Source of the DNA: Aldehydirespirator sp028819505
GTDB lineage: Bacteria > Actinomycetota > Acidimicrobiia > Acidimicrobiales > Aldehydirespiratoraceae
Reading direction: 5' to 3'
Length of the DNA: 64,000 nucleotides
NCBI GenBank assembly: GCA_965207755.1
Contig: OZ242297.1
Coordinates: 3,410,001-3,474,000, forward strand
In this document: one piece after another, positions 1-8,161 of the stretch
Layout: each line of letters begins with the position of its first letter
Position numbering within the stretch: position 1 is the stretch's first letter
Program-made: the position numbers and the translations under genes
The notes under the pieces: generated by a model
Told to the model about the DNA's origin: nothing
Database searches by the model: none
Seen by the model: only the letters and a program-made list of their open reading frames with translations

Positions 1-493
1 AGCCGGCTCGCAGCGCCCGGTCAACCGCCTGGCGGTGCCAGCGGCGCAGGTCGGCGATGTCGCCCTTGGTCATGGCTCGGGCCTGCACGGGGTCGGCGGT
101 GAAGCTGGCCACGGGAAGGTTCACCGGGCCCAGCGGCACCACCCGGGAGTGCAGGTTGGGGCCGTTCATCCCGTTGTAGGCGAGCTCGATGCCGGCCAGC
201 GCTCCGCAGTCGTGGACCCGTTCGGCCATCAGGGCCAGCGCCGGGATGTCGCAGTCGTCCCAGATGCGGGCCTCGATGAACGGCGTGATCTCCGAGGTGT
301 GGTGGATCTCGGCCTGCTCGGTACACACCACCGCCCAGCCGCCCTCGGCCTTGACGGCCCGCATCTCTGCGTGGGCGGCCGGGTCGCGGTAGCCCATCCC
401 GTTGCAGTGCGGCACCTGGAAGAAGCGGTTCTTGGCCACCAACGGGCCGATCCGCACCGGCTCGAACAGCACGTCGTATCTCGGGTCTCGCAT
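1..493 (-). CDS. Di/trimethylamine dehydrogenase-like flavoprotein, N-terminal part
   Basis: The first 164 residues of an FMN-dependent TIM-barrel oxidoreductase; the rest lies beyond base 1. The translation aligns without gaps over about 110 residues to trimethylamine dehydrogenase as I remember it. It keeps the N-terminal RDPxxDxLFEP block, NRFxQVPHC with Cys30 (the residue that carries 6-S-cysteinyl FMN in that family) and VKAEGGWA. Position 60, a Tyr of the substrate bowl in trimethylamine dehydrogenase, is Gln here, as I recall for dimethylamine dehydrogenase; positions 74 and 105 are Glu and Ala. The family demethylates small amines oxidatively and passes electrons to ETF. It is the last visible gene of the lysR-pot-FMO-ridA-hutI unit. 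The ATG at 493 starts 20 bases after the hutI stop. The exact substrate is unknown. Confidence 0.85.
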   Translation of the reverse strand, partial: MRDPRYDVLFEPVRIGPLVAKNRFFQVPHCNGMGYRDPAAHAEMRAVKAEGGWAVVCTEQAEIHHTSEITPFIEARIWDDCDIPALALMAERVHDCGALAGIELAYNGMNGPNLHSRVVPLGPVNLPVASFTADPVQARAMTKGDIADLRRWHRQAVDRALRAG

Positions 494-512
494 GTGTGCT
501 CCCTAGGCCGGC

Positions 513-1784
513 TCAGACCTGGATCCGGCTGCCGCCGATGACCACATCGGTGAGCAGCGGCGCTCCGGGCGCGAGGAACATCTCGTTGGGGTGGGGGCAG
601 TCGAGCACGATCAGGTCGCCGCGCTTGCCGGCGTCCAGCGACCCGCACCGGTCCTGGAGGCCGAGGCTGTAGGCGGCGTTGAGCGTGGCGCCGACGATCA
701 CCTCGGCCGGCGCCAGCCGGAACCACGGCGCCGCCAGGCCCATGGTCAGCAGCAGCGACGTGGCGTGGATCGACGAGCAGTAGTCGGTGGCGACGGCGAC
801 GGGCACGCCGTTGTCGACGAACAGCCGGGCGTTGGCCCGCCGGTCGGTCATGTAGATCAGCTCGGCCACCGGCAGCAGCACCGCCACCGTCTCAGACGAC
901 CCCACGTCGCGGATCTCGTCGTCGGGCGTGTAGGTGAGGTGCTCGGCGGACACGGCCCGCTCGCCCGCGGCGGTGGCCCAGCCCTGCGACGGTCTCCAGG
1001 CGTCGGCGTGGACGCGCGGCGGGAGCCCGGCTTGGCGTCCCAGGCGGATGAGCCGCCGGGCCTGGGCGGGGGTGAACAGGCCGTCCTCGACGGTGACGTC
1101 GTGGAACTGGGCGATGCCCTGCTCGGCCACCGCGGGCAGCATCTCGCCCGCGATGAGGTCGGTGTAGGCCTCGCCCGCCGCGGCGCCGCCGTCGCCTGCC
1201 CCGACGTCGCGGGGCACGACATGGGCGCCGAGGAACGTGACGACGAGCTCCAGCGGCGTCAGGCGGCGGGAGTCCTCCAGCAGGCGCAGCTCGCGCAGTT
1301 CCTCGTCGACGGTCAGGCCGTAGCCCGACTTGACCTCGAGGGTGGTGACGCCCCCGGCCGTGATCCGCCGGTAGGCGGCGTCCAGCCTGGCGCTCAGCTC
1401 GCCGTCGGATGCGGCCCGGCTGGCGACGACGCTCGACCAGATGCCGCCGCCCCGGGCGGCCACCTCGGCCAGCGAGGCGCCGCCGAGACGCTCGGCGTAC
1501 TCGAAGTGGCGCTCGCCTCCGAAGATCGGATGGGAGTGGCACTCGACCAGGCCTGGAAGCACCGTCCTGCCGGTGGCGTCGAGCCGCGCCACCGCCGGGT
1601 CGCCCCAGTCGGCCATCACCTCTTCGGTCGGGCCGGCCGCGACGATCAGCCCGTCGCGGACGGCGACCGCTCCGCCTTCGATGACGTCCATCTCGCCCTG
1701 GAGGGCGCCGGTGCGGGGACCGCCGCGGTCGCGGACCAGCGCCAGCGCGGCCGCGCCCACCACGTTGAGGTCACCGCCGGTCAC
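513..1784 (-). CDS. hutI: Imidazolonepropionase-type amidohydrolase
   Basis: About 423 residues, the usual length for imidazolonepropionase, the third enzyme of histidine degradation, which hydrolyses imidazolone-5-propionate to formimino-glutamate. Visible family features are ECHSHPIFGG (HxH metal ligands), the VKSGYGL block, a HADAW segment in the place of the HxDE metal site, and VAVATDYCSS near the C terminus, followed by a GSLDAGKRGDLIVLD ending typical of amidohydrolases. No hutU or hutH is visible nearby, and the neighbours are a RidA-like protein and an amine dehydrogenase, so a related imidazole substrate is possible. The start is uncertain: in-frame GTG codons occur at 1784, 1835 and 1865. 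I chose 1784, which has GGGAG six bases upstream; 1865 overlaps the ridA stop. Confidence 0.8.
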   Translation of the reverse strand: MTGGDLNVVGAAALALVRDRGGPRTGALQGEMDVIEGGAVAVRDGLIVAAGPTEEVMADWGDPAVARLDATGRTVLPGLVECHSHPIFGGERHFEYAERLGGASLAEVAARGGGIWSSVVASRAASDGELSARLDAAYRRITAGGVTTLEVKSGYGLTVDEELRELRLLEDSRRLTPLELVVTFLGAHVVPRDVGAGDGGAAAGEAYTDLIAGEMLPAVAEQGIAQFHDVTVEDGLFTPAQARRLIRLGRQAGLPPRVHADAWRPSQGWATAAGERAVSAEHLTYTPDDEIRDVGSSETVAVLLPVAELIYMTDRRANARLFVDNGVPVAVATDYCSSIHATSLLLTMGLAAPWFRLAPAEVIVGATLNAAYSLGLQDRCGSLDAGKRGDLIVLDCPHPNEMFLAPGAPLLTDVVIGGSRIQV

Positions 1785-1834
1785 TGCGATCTCCCGGTCA
1801 CTGCGATCTCCCGGCCACTGCGATCTCCCGGTCA
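1781..1834 (-). repeat. Three 17-bp tandem repeats at the hutI start
   Basis: Three near-identical 17-bp units (1781-1797, 1798-1814, 1815-1831, one mismatch) run into the 5' end of hutI. Read on the minus strand, each unit carries a GGGAG ribosome-binding-like core followed by a GTG, so the array is a repeated ribosome-site and start module. Because 17 is not a multiple of three, loss or gain of one unit would change which GTG is in frame. Confidence 0.75.
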
Positions 1835-1861
1835 CGTCGGTCTCCTCGCCGGGGTGTCCGG

Positions 1862-2281
1862 TCACTGCGGGACCACCGCTATCACGTCGATCTCCATGAG
1901 CCACTCGGGCTGGGCCAGAGCGCTCACCACCAGCCCGGTCGAGACCGGATGGACCCCGCGCAGCCAGCGCCCCACGGTCACGTACACCGGCTCGCGGTGG
2001 CGGGGGTCGGTGATGTAGATCGTGGTCTTGACGATGTGGCTCAGGTCGCTGCCGGCCTCGCGCAGCAGCAGCTCGACGTTGGCCATGGCCTGTTCGGCCT
2101 GGGCCGCTGGATCGCCGAGGCCGACGAGGTTGCCTTCGAGGTCGGTGCCGACCTGTCCCCGCAGGTACACGGTGCCGTTGGCGACCACGGCATGGCACAG
2201 GTCGTTGTCGAGCGTCTGGTTCGGGTAGGTGTCGCGGGTGTTGAACGGCCGGATGCGCCGGTGCGTGGTCACGGCGCTCAC
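1862..2281 (-). CDS. RidA/YjgF-family protein lacking the usual Arg
   Basis: A 139-residue protein of the RidA (YjgF/YER057c/UK114) superfamily. Family members deaminate reactive enamine and imine intermediates or have adapted as specialised catabolic Rid proteins. The fold is recognisable from the YLRGQVG region near residue 40, the Ala-rich helix with LLREAGSDLSHIVKTTIYI, and the C-terminal LMEIDVIAVV strand. The Arg that precedes the VGVxxLP segment in active RidA is absent (sequence PVSTGLVVSAL), so deaminase activity is doubtful. The GTG start overlaps the stop of the upstream monooxygenase gene, and hutI follows, so the three are translationally coupled. A role in the local amine or imidazole pathway is inference. 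Confidence 0.82.
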   Translation of the reverse strand: MSAVTTHRRIRPFNTRDTYPNQTLDNDLCHAVVANGTVYLRGQVGTDLEGNLVGLGDPAAQAEQAMANVELLLREAGSDLSHIVKTTIYITDPRHREPVYVTVGRWLRGVHPVSTGLVVSALAQPEWLMEIDVIAVVPQ

Positions 2282-3666
2282 TCCTGCGCCTGCGGCGACT
2301 GCGCCCGAGGCGACCCCGGCAGCGGCGACCCCGGCAGCGGCGACTGGGCCCGCGGCGGCGACCCTTGCCGGGGCGACTGTGCCCGGGGCGACTGGGCCGG
2401 TGGCGGCGGCGACTGCTCGGCGGCGCCGACACGGGTCAGGTAGCTGTGCTGGGAGGCGATGTGGTCCGCGAGGAGCTTGGCGTCCTGCCACACGCCGAAG
2501 ATGAACGACGAGCCCCGGCGGGTCTGCCACGGCAGTCCGAGGAAGTAGATCCCCGGCACGGCCGAGACGCCCCGGAAATGCACGGGCCGGCCTGCCTCGT
2601 CGAAGGAGTCGACCTTCAGCCAGCTGTAGTCGACCCGGTAGCCGGTGGCCCAGACGATCGACGCGACGCCGTGCTCGCGCATGTCGAGCTCGAGCACGGG
2701 GTGCGTGACCCAGTCGGGGTCCGGGCCGATGACGCGGGCCTCCGGCTCGGAGGGCAGGTCGAGGCCGTTGCGGGCGACGTAGGCGTCGGCCTCGTCGAGC
2801 ACCGACAGGTAGTTGGCGTCGCCGCGGGCCAGGTTGTCGCCGAGGTCCGGGGCGAACGTCAACACGCCGTTGTCGAACGATCGGGTCATCCCGAGCAGTG
2901 CGACGCCCTCGGCGGCCATGAGCCGGAAGTCCACGGTGTGCCCGCCGCGGGCGCCGCTGACCGAGATCGTCACGTGCTCGAGTCCCGGCTCGGCCGCCGG
3001 GGCGTCCCATTTCTGGAGCACGCCCAGCCACCACACGTAGTCTTGGCCGCGGTAGCTGCGGGGAGGCCGGTCGTGGGGTCCGACCGACAGGAAAACCCGC
3101 CGGCCCGAGCGCAGCAGCTCGTCGGCGATCTGCACTCCCGACGAGCCTGCTCCGACCACCAGCACCGCACCGTCGGGCAGCTGCCGGGGATTGCGGTACG
3201 ACATCGAGTGCAGCTGCACCACGCCGGCGTCGTCGGGCACCACCGGCGGGATCACCGGGCACTGGAACGGCCCGGTGGCGGCCACGACGCTGCGGGCGTG
3301 GAGCACCCCGTCGGACGTGTCGACGCGGAACCCGAGCCGGCCGGCGTGCCGGCGGACCTCCCGCACCTCCACGCCGCAGCGCACCGGGGCCTCGATCCGC
3401 CGGGCGTAGGCGACGAAGTAGTCGGCGACCTCCTCCTTGGACGGGAAGCCGTCGGGGTCGCCGTCGAAGGCGAGGCCCGGGAACCTGTCGTGCCAGGCGG
3501 GTCCGTTGGCCACCAGCGAGTCCCAGCGCGCCGAGCGCCAGCGCTCCGCGATCCGGCCCCGCTCGAGCACGACGTGGGGCACGCGGTGGCCGCTCAGGTG
3601 CTCGCTCATCGCCAGCCCGGCCTGGCCGCCGCCGACGACGACGGTGTCGGTGGTCTCTATCGACAT
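2278..3666 (-). CDS. FAD-dependent monooxygenase (CzcO/FMO-like) with repeat tail
   Basis: 462 residues. An N-terminal dinucleotide-binding motif, VVVGGGQAGLAMSEHL (about residues 9-24), binds FAD, and a second Rossmann motif, VLVVGAGSSGVQIADELL, binds NAD(P)H. The ending FLGLPWQTRRGSSFIFGV is typical of CzcO-like flavoproteins related to flavin monooxygenases. The FxGxxxHxxxY signature of class B trimethylamine monooxygenases is not evident, so I do not call it Tmm. The last 45 residues are a degenerate Ser-Pro-Gln tail (motifs RAQSP and LPGSP), disordered and unlike the family, encoded by short DNA repeats at 2283-2410. The gene lies 211 bases after potD and overlaps ridA. It probably oxygenates the substrate imported by the Pot system, but the substrate is unknown. 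Confidence 0.83.
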   Translation of the reverse strand: MSIETTDTVVVGGGQAGLAMSEHLSGHRVPHVVLERGRIAERWRSARWDSLVANGPAWHDRFPGLAFDGDPDGFPSKEEVADYFVAYARRIEAPVRCGVEVREVRRHAGRLGFRVDTSDGVLHARSVVAATGPFQCPVIPPVVPDDAGVVQLHSMSYRNPRQLPDGAVLVVGAGSSGVQIADELLRSGRRVFLSVGPHDRPPRSYRGQDYVWWLGVLQKWDAPAAEPGLEHVTISVSGARGGHTVDFRLMAAEGVALLGMTRSFDNGVLTFAPDLGDNLARGDANYLSVLDEADAYVARNGLDLPSEPEARVIGPDPDWVTHPVLELDMREHGVASIVWATGYRVDYSWLKVDSFDEAGRPVHFRGVSAVPGIYFLGLPWQTRRGSSFIFGVWQDAKLLADHIASQHSYLTRVGAAEQSPPPPAQSPRAQSPRQGSPPRAQSPLPGSPLPGSPRAQSPQAQE

Positions 3667-3877
3667 GGTGTGAACCTCGTGTGAACCTCGCGGGGGTCGG
3701 CGCCTGCGTGCGGGCGCCTTCGGCGTGGCGGGTCGCGCCGCGGGCGCCCGCCCGGCGCGCGGCAGGCGCCTTCGGCGTGGCGGGTCGGGTCGGGCCGCGG
3801 CCAGCCCCGGGGAGGGGGCCGGCGACCTCGCCCTGTCGGCGACCTCGCCCTCCCCGGGCGCCTCGAAGCGGCGGCCG

Positions 3878-5047
3878 CTACCCTTCCATCAGGACCTCGG
3901 ACCAGGTGTCGGCGAAGATGGCGTGCCGCTCGTCGCGGACCTGCCAGGTGAGGCGCTCGCGGATGTCGTCGGTCAGCACCAGGCCGGCACCCTCGATCAC
4001 GTCGAAGTAGTCGTCGGACAGCTCGGGCGGCACGGTCAGGTTCGGCGTGTAGCCGATGGTGAACTCGGTGATGAGCGCGCCGATGTCGGGCTCGAGCATG
4101 TAGTTGATGAGCACGTGCGCGGTGTAGGCCTCGGGCGCGTCGGCGGGCACGACCATCGCGTCCTGCCAGATGATGCCGCCCTCTTCGGGGATGATGTAGC
4201 GGACGTTGGGGTTGTCCAGGTAGGCGATGCCGGCCGCGAACCCCCACGACATCGCGGCGAGGATCTCGCCGCTGCCCAAGTCGCCGTAGTAGTTGGCCGA
4301 GTCGAAGGCCGACACGCAGTCGCGTGCCTCAAGGATCAGCTCGAGGGCCTGCTCGTGGGCGGCCGGATCGGTCTCGTTCCAGTCGTAGCCCAGGTAGACC
4401 AGCGCCGCCCCGATCACCTCGCGCTGGTCCTCCAGCAGCGACGACTCGCCGCACAGCGGGTTCTCGTCGAATATGACGCTCCAGCTCGTGGGCGGAGTCT
4501 CGTAGGCGGTGACGTCGAAGGCGAAGCCGGTGGTCGAGTACTGGTAGGGCAGCGAGTAGATGTTGTCCGGGTCGTAGTAGGCGCTCATCTGGTTCGGGTC
4601 GAGGTTGGCGGAGTTGGGGATCAGGCTCAGGTCCAGCGGGGCCAGCAGCTCCTGGTCGGCCATGATGGCGATGGCGTAGTCGGTGACTATCACCAGGCTG
4701 TAGCCGGAGTTGCCGACGGCGACCTTGGCGATGGCGTCCTCGTTGGCGACGTGGGTGTCGAGGGTGACGCTCACGCCGCACTCCTCCTCGAACATGTCGA
4801 GGATGGCCGGGTCGATGTAGTCGGCCCAGTTCAGGAAGTTGATCGAGTCGGCGAGCCGCTCCGGGTCGCCGCAGCGTCCCGTCTCGGACGCCGCAGGGGC
4901 CGGCTCGGCGGGCGCGACGGTGGTCTCGGGCGCGGCCGCGACCGGCGCGGCCTCGTCGTCGTCGCCGCACCCGGCCGCGAGCACCGCGCCCACGGCCGCC
5001 ACGGCCACGAGTCGCAGCAGCGCGGCGCGTTTGGTGAACAGGTTCAT
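3878..5047 (-). CDS. Polyamine-type ABC transporter substrate-binding lipoprotein (PotD/F-like)
   Basis: 389 residues. The signal peptide has a lipobox (LAAGC, Cys about residue 27), then an acidic Ala/Pro linker and a periplasmic-binding domain that begins LNWADYIDPAILDMFEEECG, the characteristic opening of PotD/PotF proteins. It is lipid-anchored outside the membrane and delivers the ligand to the PotBC permease. The gene order potA-potB-potC-potD with ATGA and TGATG overlaps is the standard spermidine/putrescine layout. PotD-type proteins also bind betaine- or phosphonate-like ligands, so polyamine specificity is not proved. The ATG at 5047 overlaps the potC stop. Confidence 0.9.
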   Translation of the reverse strand: MNLFTKRAALLRLVAVAAVGAVLAAGCGDDDEAAPVAAAPETTVAPAEPAPAASETGRCGDPERLADSINFLNWADYIDPAILDMFEEECGVSVTLDTHVANEDAIAKVAVGNSGYSLVIVTDYAIAIMADQELLAPLDLSLIPNSANLDPNQMSAYYDPDNIYSLPYQYSTTGFAFDVTAYETPPTSWSVIFDENPLCGESSLLEDQREVIGAALVYLGYDWNETDPAAHEQALELILEARDCVSAFDSANYYGDLGSGEILAAMSWGFAAGIAYLDNPNVRYIIPEEGGIIWQDAMVVPADAPEAYTAHVLINYMLEPDIGALITEFTIGYTPNLTVPPELSDDYFDVIEGAGLVLTDDIRERLTWQVRDERHAIFADTWSEVLMEG

Positions 5048-5970
5048 GTTTCCTCCCAGGTGTGTTGTGGACTGTGTTGAGGATCGAGAAGGGCCGCCTC
5101 GCCGCCGGGTCGGCCGTCCTGGCGGAACTGGAGCAGCCGCCGCCTGGCGGCGCCGGCCTGGATCGCGAGCGCGCCGACCAGGAGCAGCGTCGAGGCTGCG
5201 AAGATCAGCGTCGAGACCGCGTTGACCTCCGGGCTGATCGAGCGCCGCAGCTGGCCGAACACCTCGATCGGCAGGGTGGTGGCGCCGGGGCCGGCCACGA
5301 AGAAGGTGATCACGAAGTTGTCCAGCGACAGCGTGAACGACAGCAGCGCGCCGCCGAGCACCCCCGGCGCGATCGACGGCAGCGTGACCCGCCAGAAGGT
5401 GGTCCAGCGGCTGGCGCCGAGGTCCCGGGCGGCCTCCTCGACGACCGGGTCGAAGTTCAGCAGGCTGGCGCGGACCACGAGGGCCACGAAGGCGGTGCAG
5501 AACGCGACGTGGGCGATGACGACCGTGGGCCGCCCGAGCCGGAGGGCGTCCCCCGCGCCGCGGCCGAGCAGGTCGTTGAGCCGGCTCAGGACGAACGAGA
5601 AGAACGCCAGCAGGGACACCCCGGTGACGATCTCCGGCGCGATCACCGGCAGGTACACCACCTGCTCGGCGGCTCGGCGCCCCCGGAACGCGTGGCGGTC
5701 CAGTGCCAGCGACAGCATCGTGCCGACGACCACCGCGAGGGCGGTTGCGATGACCGCGATCAGGATCGAGTTCACCGTCGCCGACCTGATCTGGTCGTTG
5801 TCGGCGAGCCTGGCGTACCACGCGGTGGTGAAGCCGGTCCAGCGTCCGCCGGTGCGGGCCTCGTTGAAGGAGAACAGCACCAGCACGAGCACCGGCAGGT
5901 AGAAGAACAGGTACACCAGTCCGGCGGTGGCGCCTATGGCGGCGGCGGGGCCCCGTCCGGCGGCGCTCAC
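5044..5970 (-). CDS. Polyamine-type ABC transporter permease (PotC-like)
   Basis: 308 residues with six hydrophobic segments; the first is LVYLFFYLPVLVLVLFSF near residues 18-36. The EAA loop is visible as EEAARDLGASRWTTFWRVTLP, which contacts the PotA ATPase. The GTG start at 5970 overlaps the potB stop, and the stop overlaps potD. The C-terminal 30 residues after the last membrane helix are charged and Gln-rich, slightly longer than usual. It forms the translocation channel with the next gene upstream. Confidence 0.92.
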   Translation of the reverse strand: MSAAGRGPAAAIGATAGLVYLFFYLPVLVLVLFSFNEARTGGRWTGFTTAWYARLADNDQIRSATVNSILIAVIATALAVVVGTMLSLALDRHAFRGRRAAEQVVYLPVIAPEIVTGVSLLAFFSFVLSRLNDLLGRGAGDALRLGRPTVVIAHVAFCTAFVALVVRASLLNFDPVVEEAARDLGASRWTTFWRVTLPSIAPGVLGGALLSFTLSLDNFVITFFVAGPGATTLPIEVFGQLRRSISPEVNAVSTLIFAASTLLLVGALAIQAGAARRRLLQFRQDGRPGGEAALLDPQHSPQHTWEET

Positions 5971-7019
5971 AGCAGCCCGGCCCTGTCGCGGCGCCCCACC
6001 ACGAAGTAGAGGCTCAGGATGGTGATGAGGCTGAACACGGTGGCCACGGCCGCTCCGAGGGGCCAGTTGAATGCCTCCCCGAACTGCAGGTCGAGCATGT
6101 TGGCGATCATGTTGGTCTTGCCGCCGCCCAGCAGCGTCGGCACCAGGTACTGCGACACCGACAGGACGAAGACCATGATCGAGCCCACCGTCAGCCCGGG
6201 CCGGATCAGCGGAACGAAGACGTCCCAGAACACCTGGGGCGGCTGGGCGCCGAGGTCTCGGGCCGCCTCCATCTGGGTCCGGTCGCATCGCTCGACGGCC
6301 GCGTACAGCGGCAGGACCATGAACGGCAGCGCCGTGTAGACCAGCCCCAGCAGCACCGCGAAGCGCGTGTTCAGGAACACCACCCGGTCGAAGCCGAGGC
6401 TCTCGATGACGCTGTTCAGCGGGCCGGTGTTGGACAGCATGAAGCGGATCGCGAAGGTCCGCACCAGCATCGAGGTCCAGAACGGGATCATCACCGCCAC
6501 CAGCAGGGCGTTCTTGGTGATCCGGCTGCGGCGGGAGCTGATGAACACCGCGAGCGGCAGCGCCAGCCCGACGCACAGGGCCGTGGCCCACACCGACCAG
6601 GCCACCGACCGGGCGAAGATCGCGGCGTAGTTGTTGTAGGAGCTGGCGAGGTGGTTCACGCCCACCAGCGCGCCCACCGCGGCCGCGACGGCGAGCGCGC
6701 CGCGCTCGCTGCGTCGCAGCCACCGGGCGCAGGCCGCAAGCGGCAGGGTTGCGACCGCCGCGGCCGCCAGCGCCCTGACCGCGGCCGAGCCCAGTGTCCC
6801 CCAGCCGGCCTCGGAGCGGCGCCCCTTGGAGACGACCTCGTTCCAGGCGTCGCTGCTGAGCTCCCAGACGACCCCTCCGCCCAGTTTCGGGGACAGCAGC
6901 GAATAGAGGACGATCAACGCGGCGGGGACGATGTATACCAGCGTGATCCAGGTCAGGCCCGGCGCCAGCAGGGCCGCGATCCGCCTGCGCCGACGCTGGG
7001 CGAAGGTCGTGGCGGCCAT
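5967..7019 (-). CDS. Polyamine-type ABC transporter permease (PotB-like)
   Basis: 350 residues. The protein starts with an Arg-rich cytoplasmic stretch and a first helix near residues 20-42, has a long loop of about 100 residues with another hydrophobic stretch, then the permease core. The EAA motif is MEAARDLGAQPPQVFWDVFVP. PotB-type proteins usually have 280-310 residues; the extra length lies in the insert between helix 1 and the core. The ATG at 7019 overlaps the potA stop (TGATG), so expression is coupled. Confidence 0.9.
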   Translation of the reverse strand: MAATTFAQRRRRRIAALLAPGLTWITLVYIVPAALIVLYSLLSPKLGGGVVWELSSDAWNEVVSKGRRSEAGWGTLGSAAVRALAAAAVATLPLAACARWLRRSERGALAVAAAVGALVGVNHLASSYNNYAAIFARSVAWSVWATALCVGLALPLAVFISSRRSRITKNALLVAVMIPFWTSMLVRTFAIRFMLSNTGPLNSVIESLGFDRVVFLNTRFAVLLGLVYTALPFMVLPLYAAVERCDRTQMEAARDLGAQPPQVFWDVFVPLIRPGLTVGSIMVFVLSVSQYLVPTLLGGGKTNMIANMLDLQFGEAFNWPLGAAVATVFSLITILSLYFVVGRRDRAGLL

Positions 7020-8161
7020 CAGCCCTCTACCGCGCAGGCTGCGTCGCGGCTCCACCCCACCGTGACCGCATCCCCGGGCCGCAGCTGCCCGAAGGGATGG
7101 CGGCCGGCCTCGTTGTAGCGCAGCGCGACGACCGGCGAGCCGTCGGCGAGCACGACGGTGGCCCGGGTCGAGTCGCCCAGGAACAGCAGCTCGGACAGCT
7201 GCCCCGCGACGGCGGCCTGCTCGGGCGGGGGCGGCTCGCCGGCGGCGGCGAGCGTCACCCGCTGGGGCCGCACCGCCAGCAGCAGCTCGCGGCCCCGCGC
7301 GGCTGCGGCCCCGTCCGCGTCGGCCACCGGCACCAGCTCGCCGGTGGCTATCCTCACTGCGGGCATCCCGCCGCGCCGGCCCGCTCCGGTGACCTCCAGG
7401 AGGTTCGTCTCGCCGATGAAGTCGGCCACGAACCGCGACGCGGGCCGCTCGTAGATCTCGGAAGGCGTGCCCAGCTGATGGATGCGGCCCTGGTCCATCA
7501 CCGCGATCCGGTCGCTCATCGTGATCGCTTCCTGCTGGTCGTGGGTCACGAAGACGAACGTCAGGCCCAGCTCGCCGTGCAGGCGGCCGAGCTCGTAGCG
7601 CATCGCCTGGCGCAGCTTCAGGTCCAGGGCGCTGAGGGGCTCGTCCAACAGCAGGACCTCGGGCTCGTTCACGATGGCGCGCGCCAGGGCGACGCGCTGG
7701 CGCTGCCCTCCCGAGAGCTGGGCCGGACGGCGCTCCGCGAACTGCGCCAGCCGCACCAGGTCCAGCGCCCCGGCCACCTTGGCCGCGGTGGCGGCCCGGT
7801 CGAAGCCCTTGACCCTCAGCCCGAAGGCCACGTTCTCGGCCACGGTCATGTGCTGGAACAGCGCGTAGCGCTGGAAGACTGTGTTCACCCGGCGCTTGTG
7901 GGCCGGCACCCCGGTCACCTCCACGCCGCTGATGAAGATCCGTCCGCTGGTGGGCTCCTCGAGGCCCGACACCATCCGCAGCGTGGTGGTCTTGCCGCAT
8001 CCCGACGGGCCCAGCAGCGAGATGAACTCGCGGGGCTTCACCTCCAAGTCGACGGAGTCGACGACGACGGTCCTGCCGAACCGCTTGGTGACTCCCCGCA
8101 GCGCCACCGAGCCCCGCTCCGCGCGCTCGCCCGCCGGGGCATCGCCGGACTCGGGGGTCAC
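7019..8161 (-). CDS. Polyamine-type ABC transporter ATPase (PotA-like)
   Basis: 380 residues, the usual PotA length. It has Walker A GPSGCGKTT (about residues 51-59), Q-loop FQRYALFQHMTV, signature LSGGQRQRVALARA, Walker B LLLDEPLSALD and H-loop FVTHDQQEA. The C-terminal 110 residues form the TOBE/OB regulatory domain seen in PotA and MalK. The GTG start overlaps the lysR stop (GTGA), so the transporter is translated from the regulator's transcript. It powers the PotBC permease. Confidence 0.94.
   Translation of the reverse strand: MTPESGDAPAGERAERGSVALRGVTKRFGRTVVVDSVDLEVKPREFISLLGPSGCGKTTTLRMVSGLEEPTSGRIFISGVEVTGVPAHKRRVNTVFQRYALFQHMTVAENVAFGLRVKGFDRAATAAKVAGALDLVRLAQFAERRPAQLSGGQRQRVALARAIVNEPEVLLLDEPLSALDLKLRQAMRYELGRLHGELGLTFVFVTHDQQEAITMSDRIAVMDQGRIHQLGTPSEIYERPASRFVADFIGETNLLEVTGAGRRGGMPAVRIATGELVPVADADGAAAARGRELLLAVRPQRVTLAAAGEPPPPEQAAVAGQLSELLFLGDSTRATVVLADGSPVVALRYNEAGRHPFGQLRPGDAVTVGWSRDAACAVEG

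Noticed and set aside
513..2432. HutI as a 639-residue protein starting at 2432
   Set aside because: The upstream 210 codons overlap the RidA-like gene in another frame and read as Arg-rich shadow sequence; the HutI domain starts near 1784.
2278..3666. Trimethylamine monooxygenase (Tmm)
   Set aside because: The FxGxxxHxxxY fingerprint of class B monooxygenases is not visible, so only a CzcO/FMO-like call is made despite the amine-dehydrogenase neighbour.
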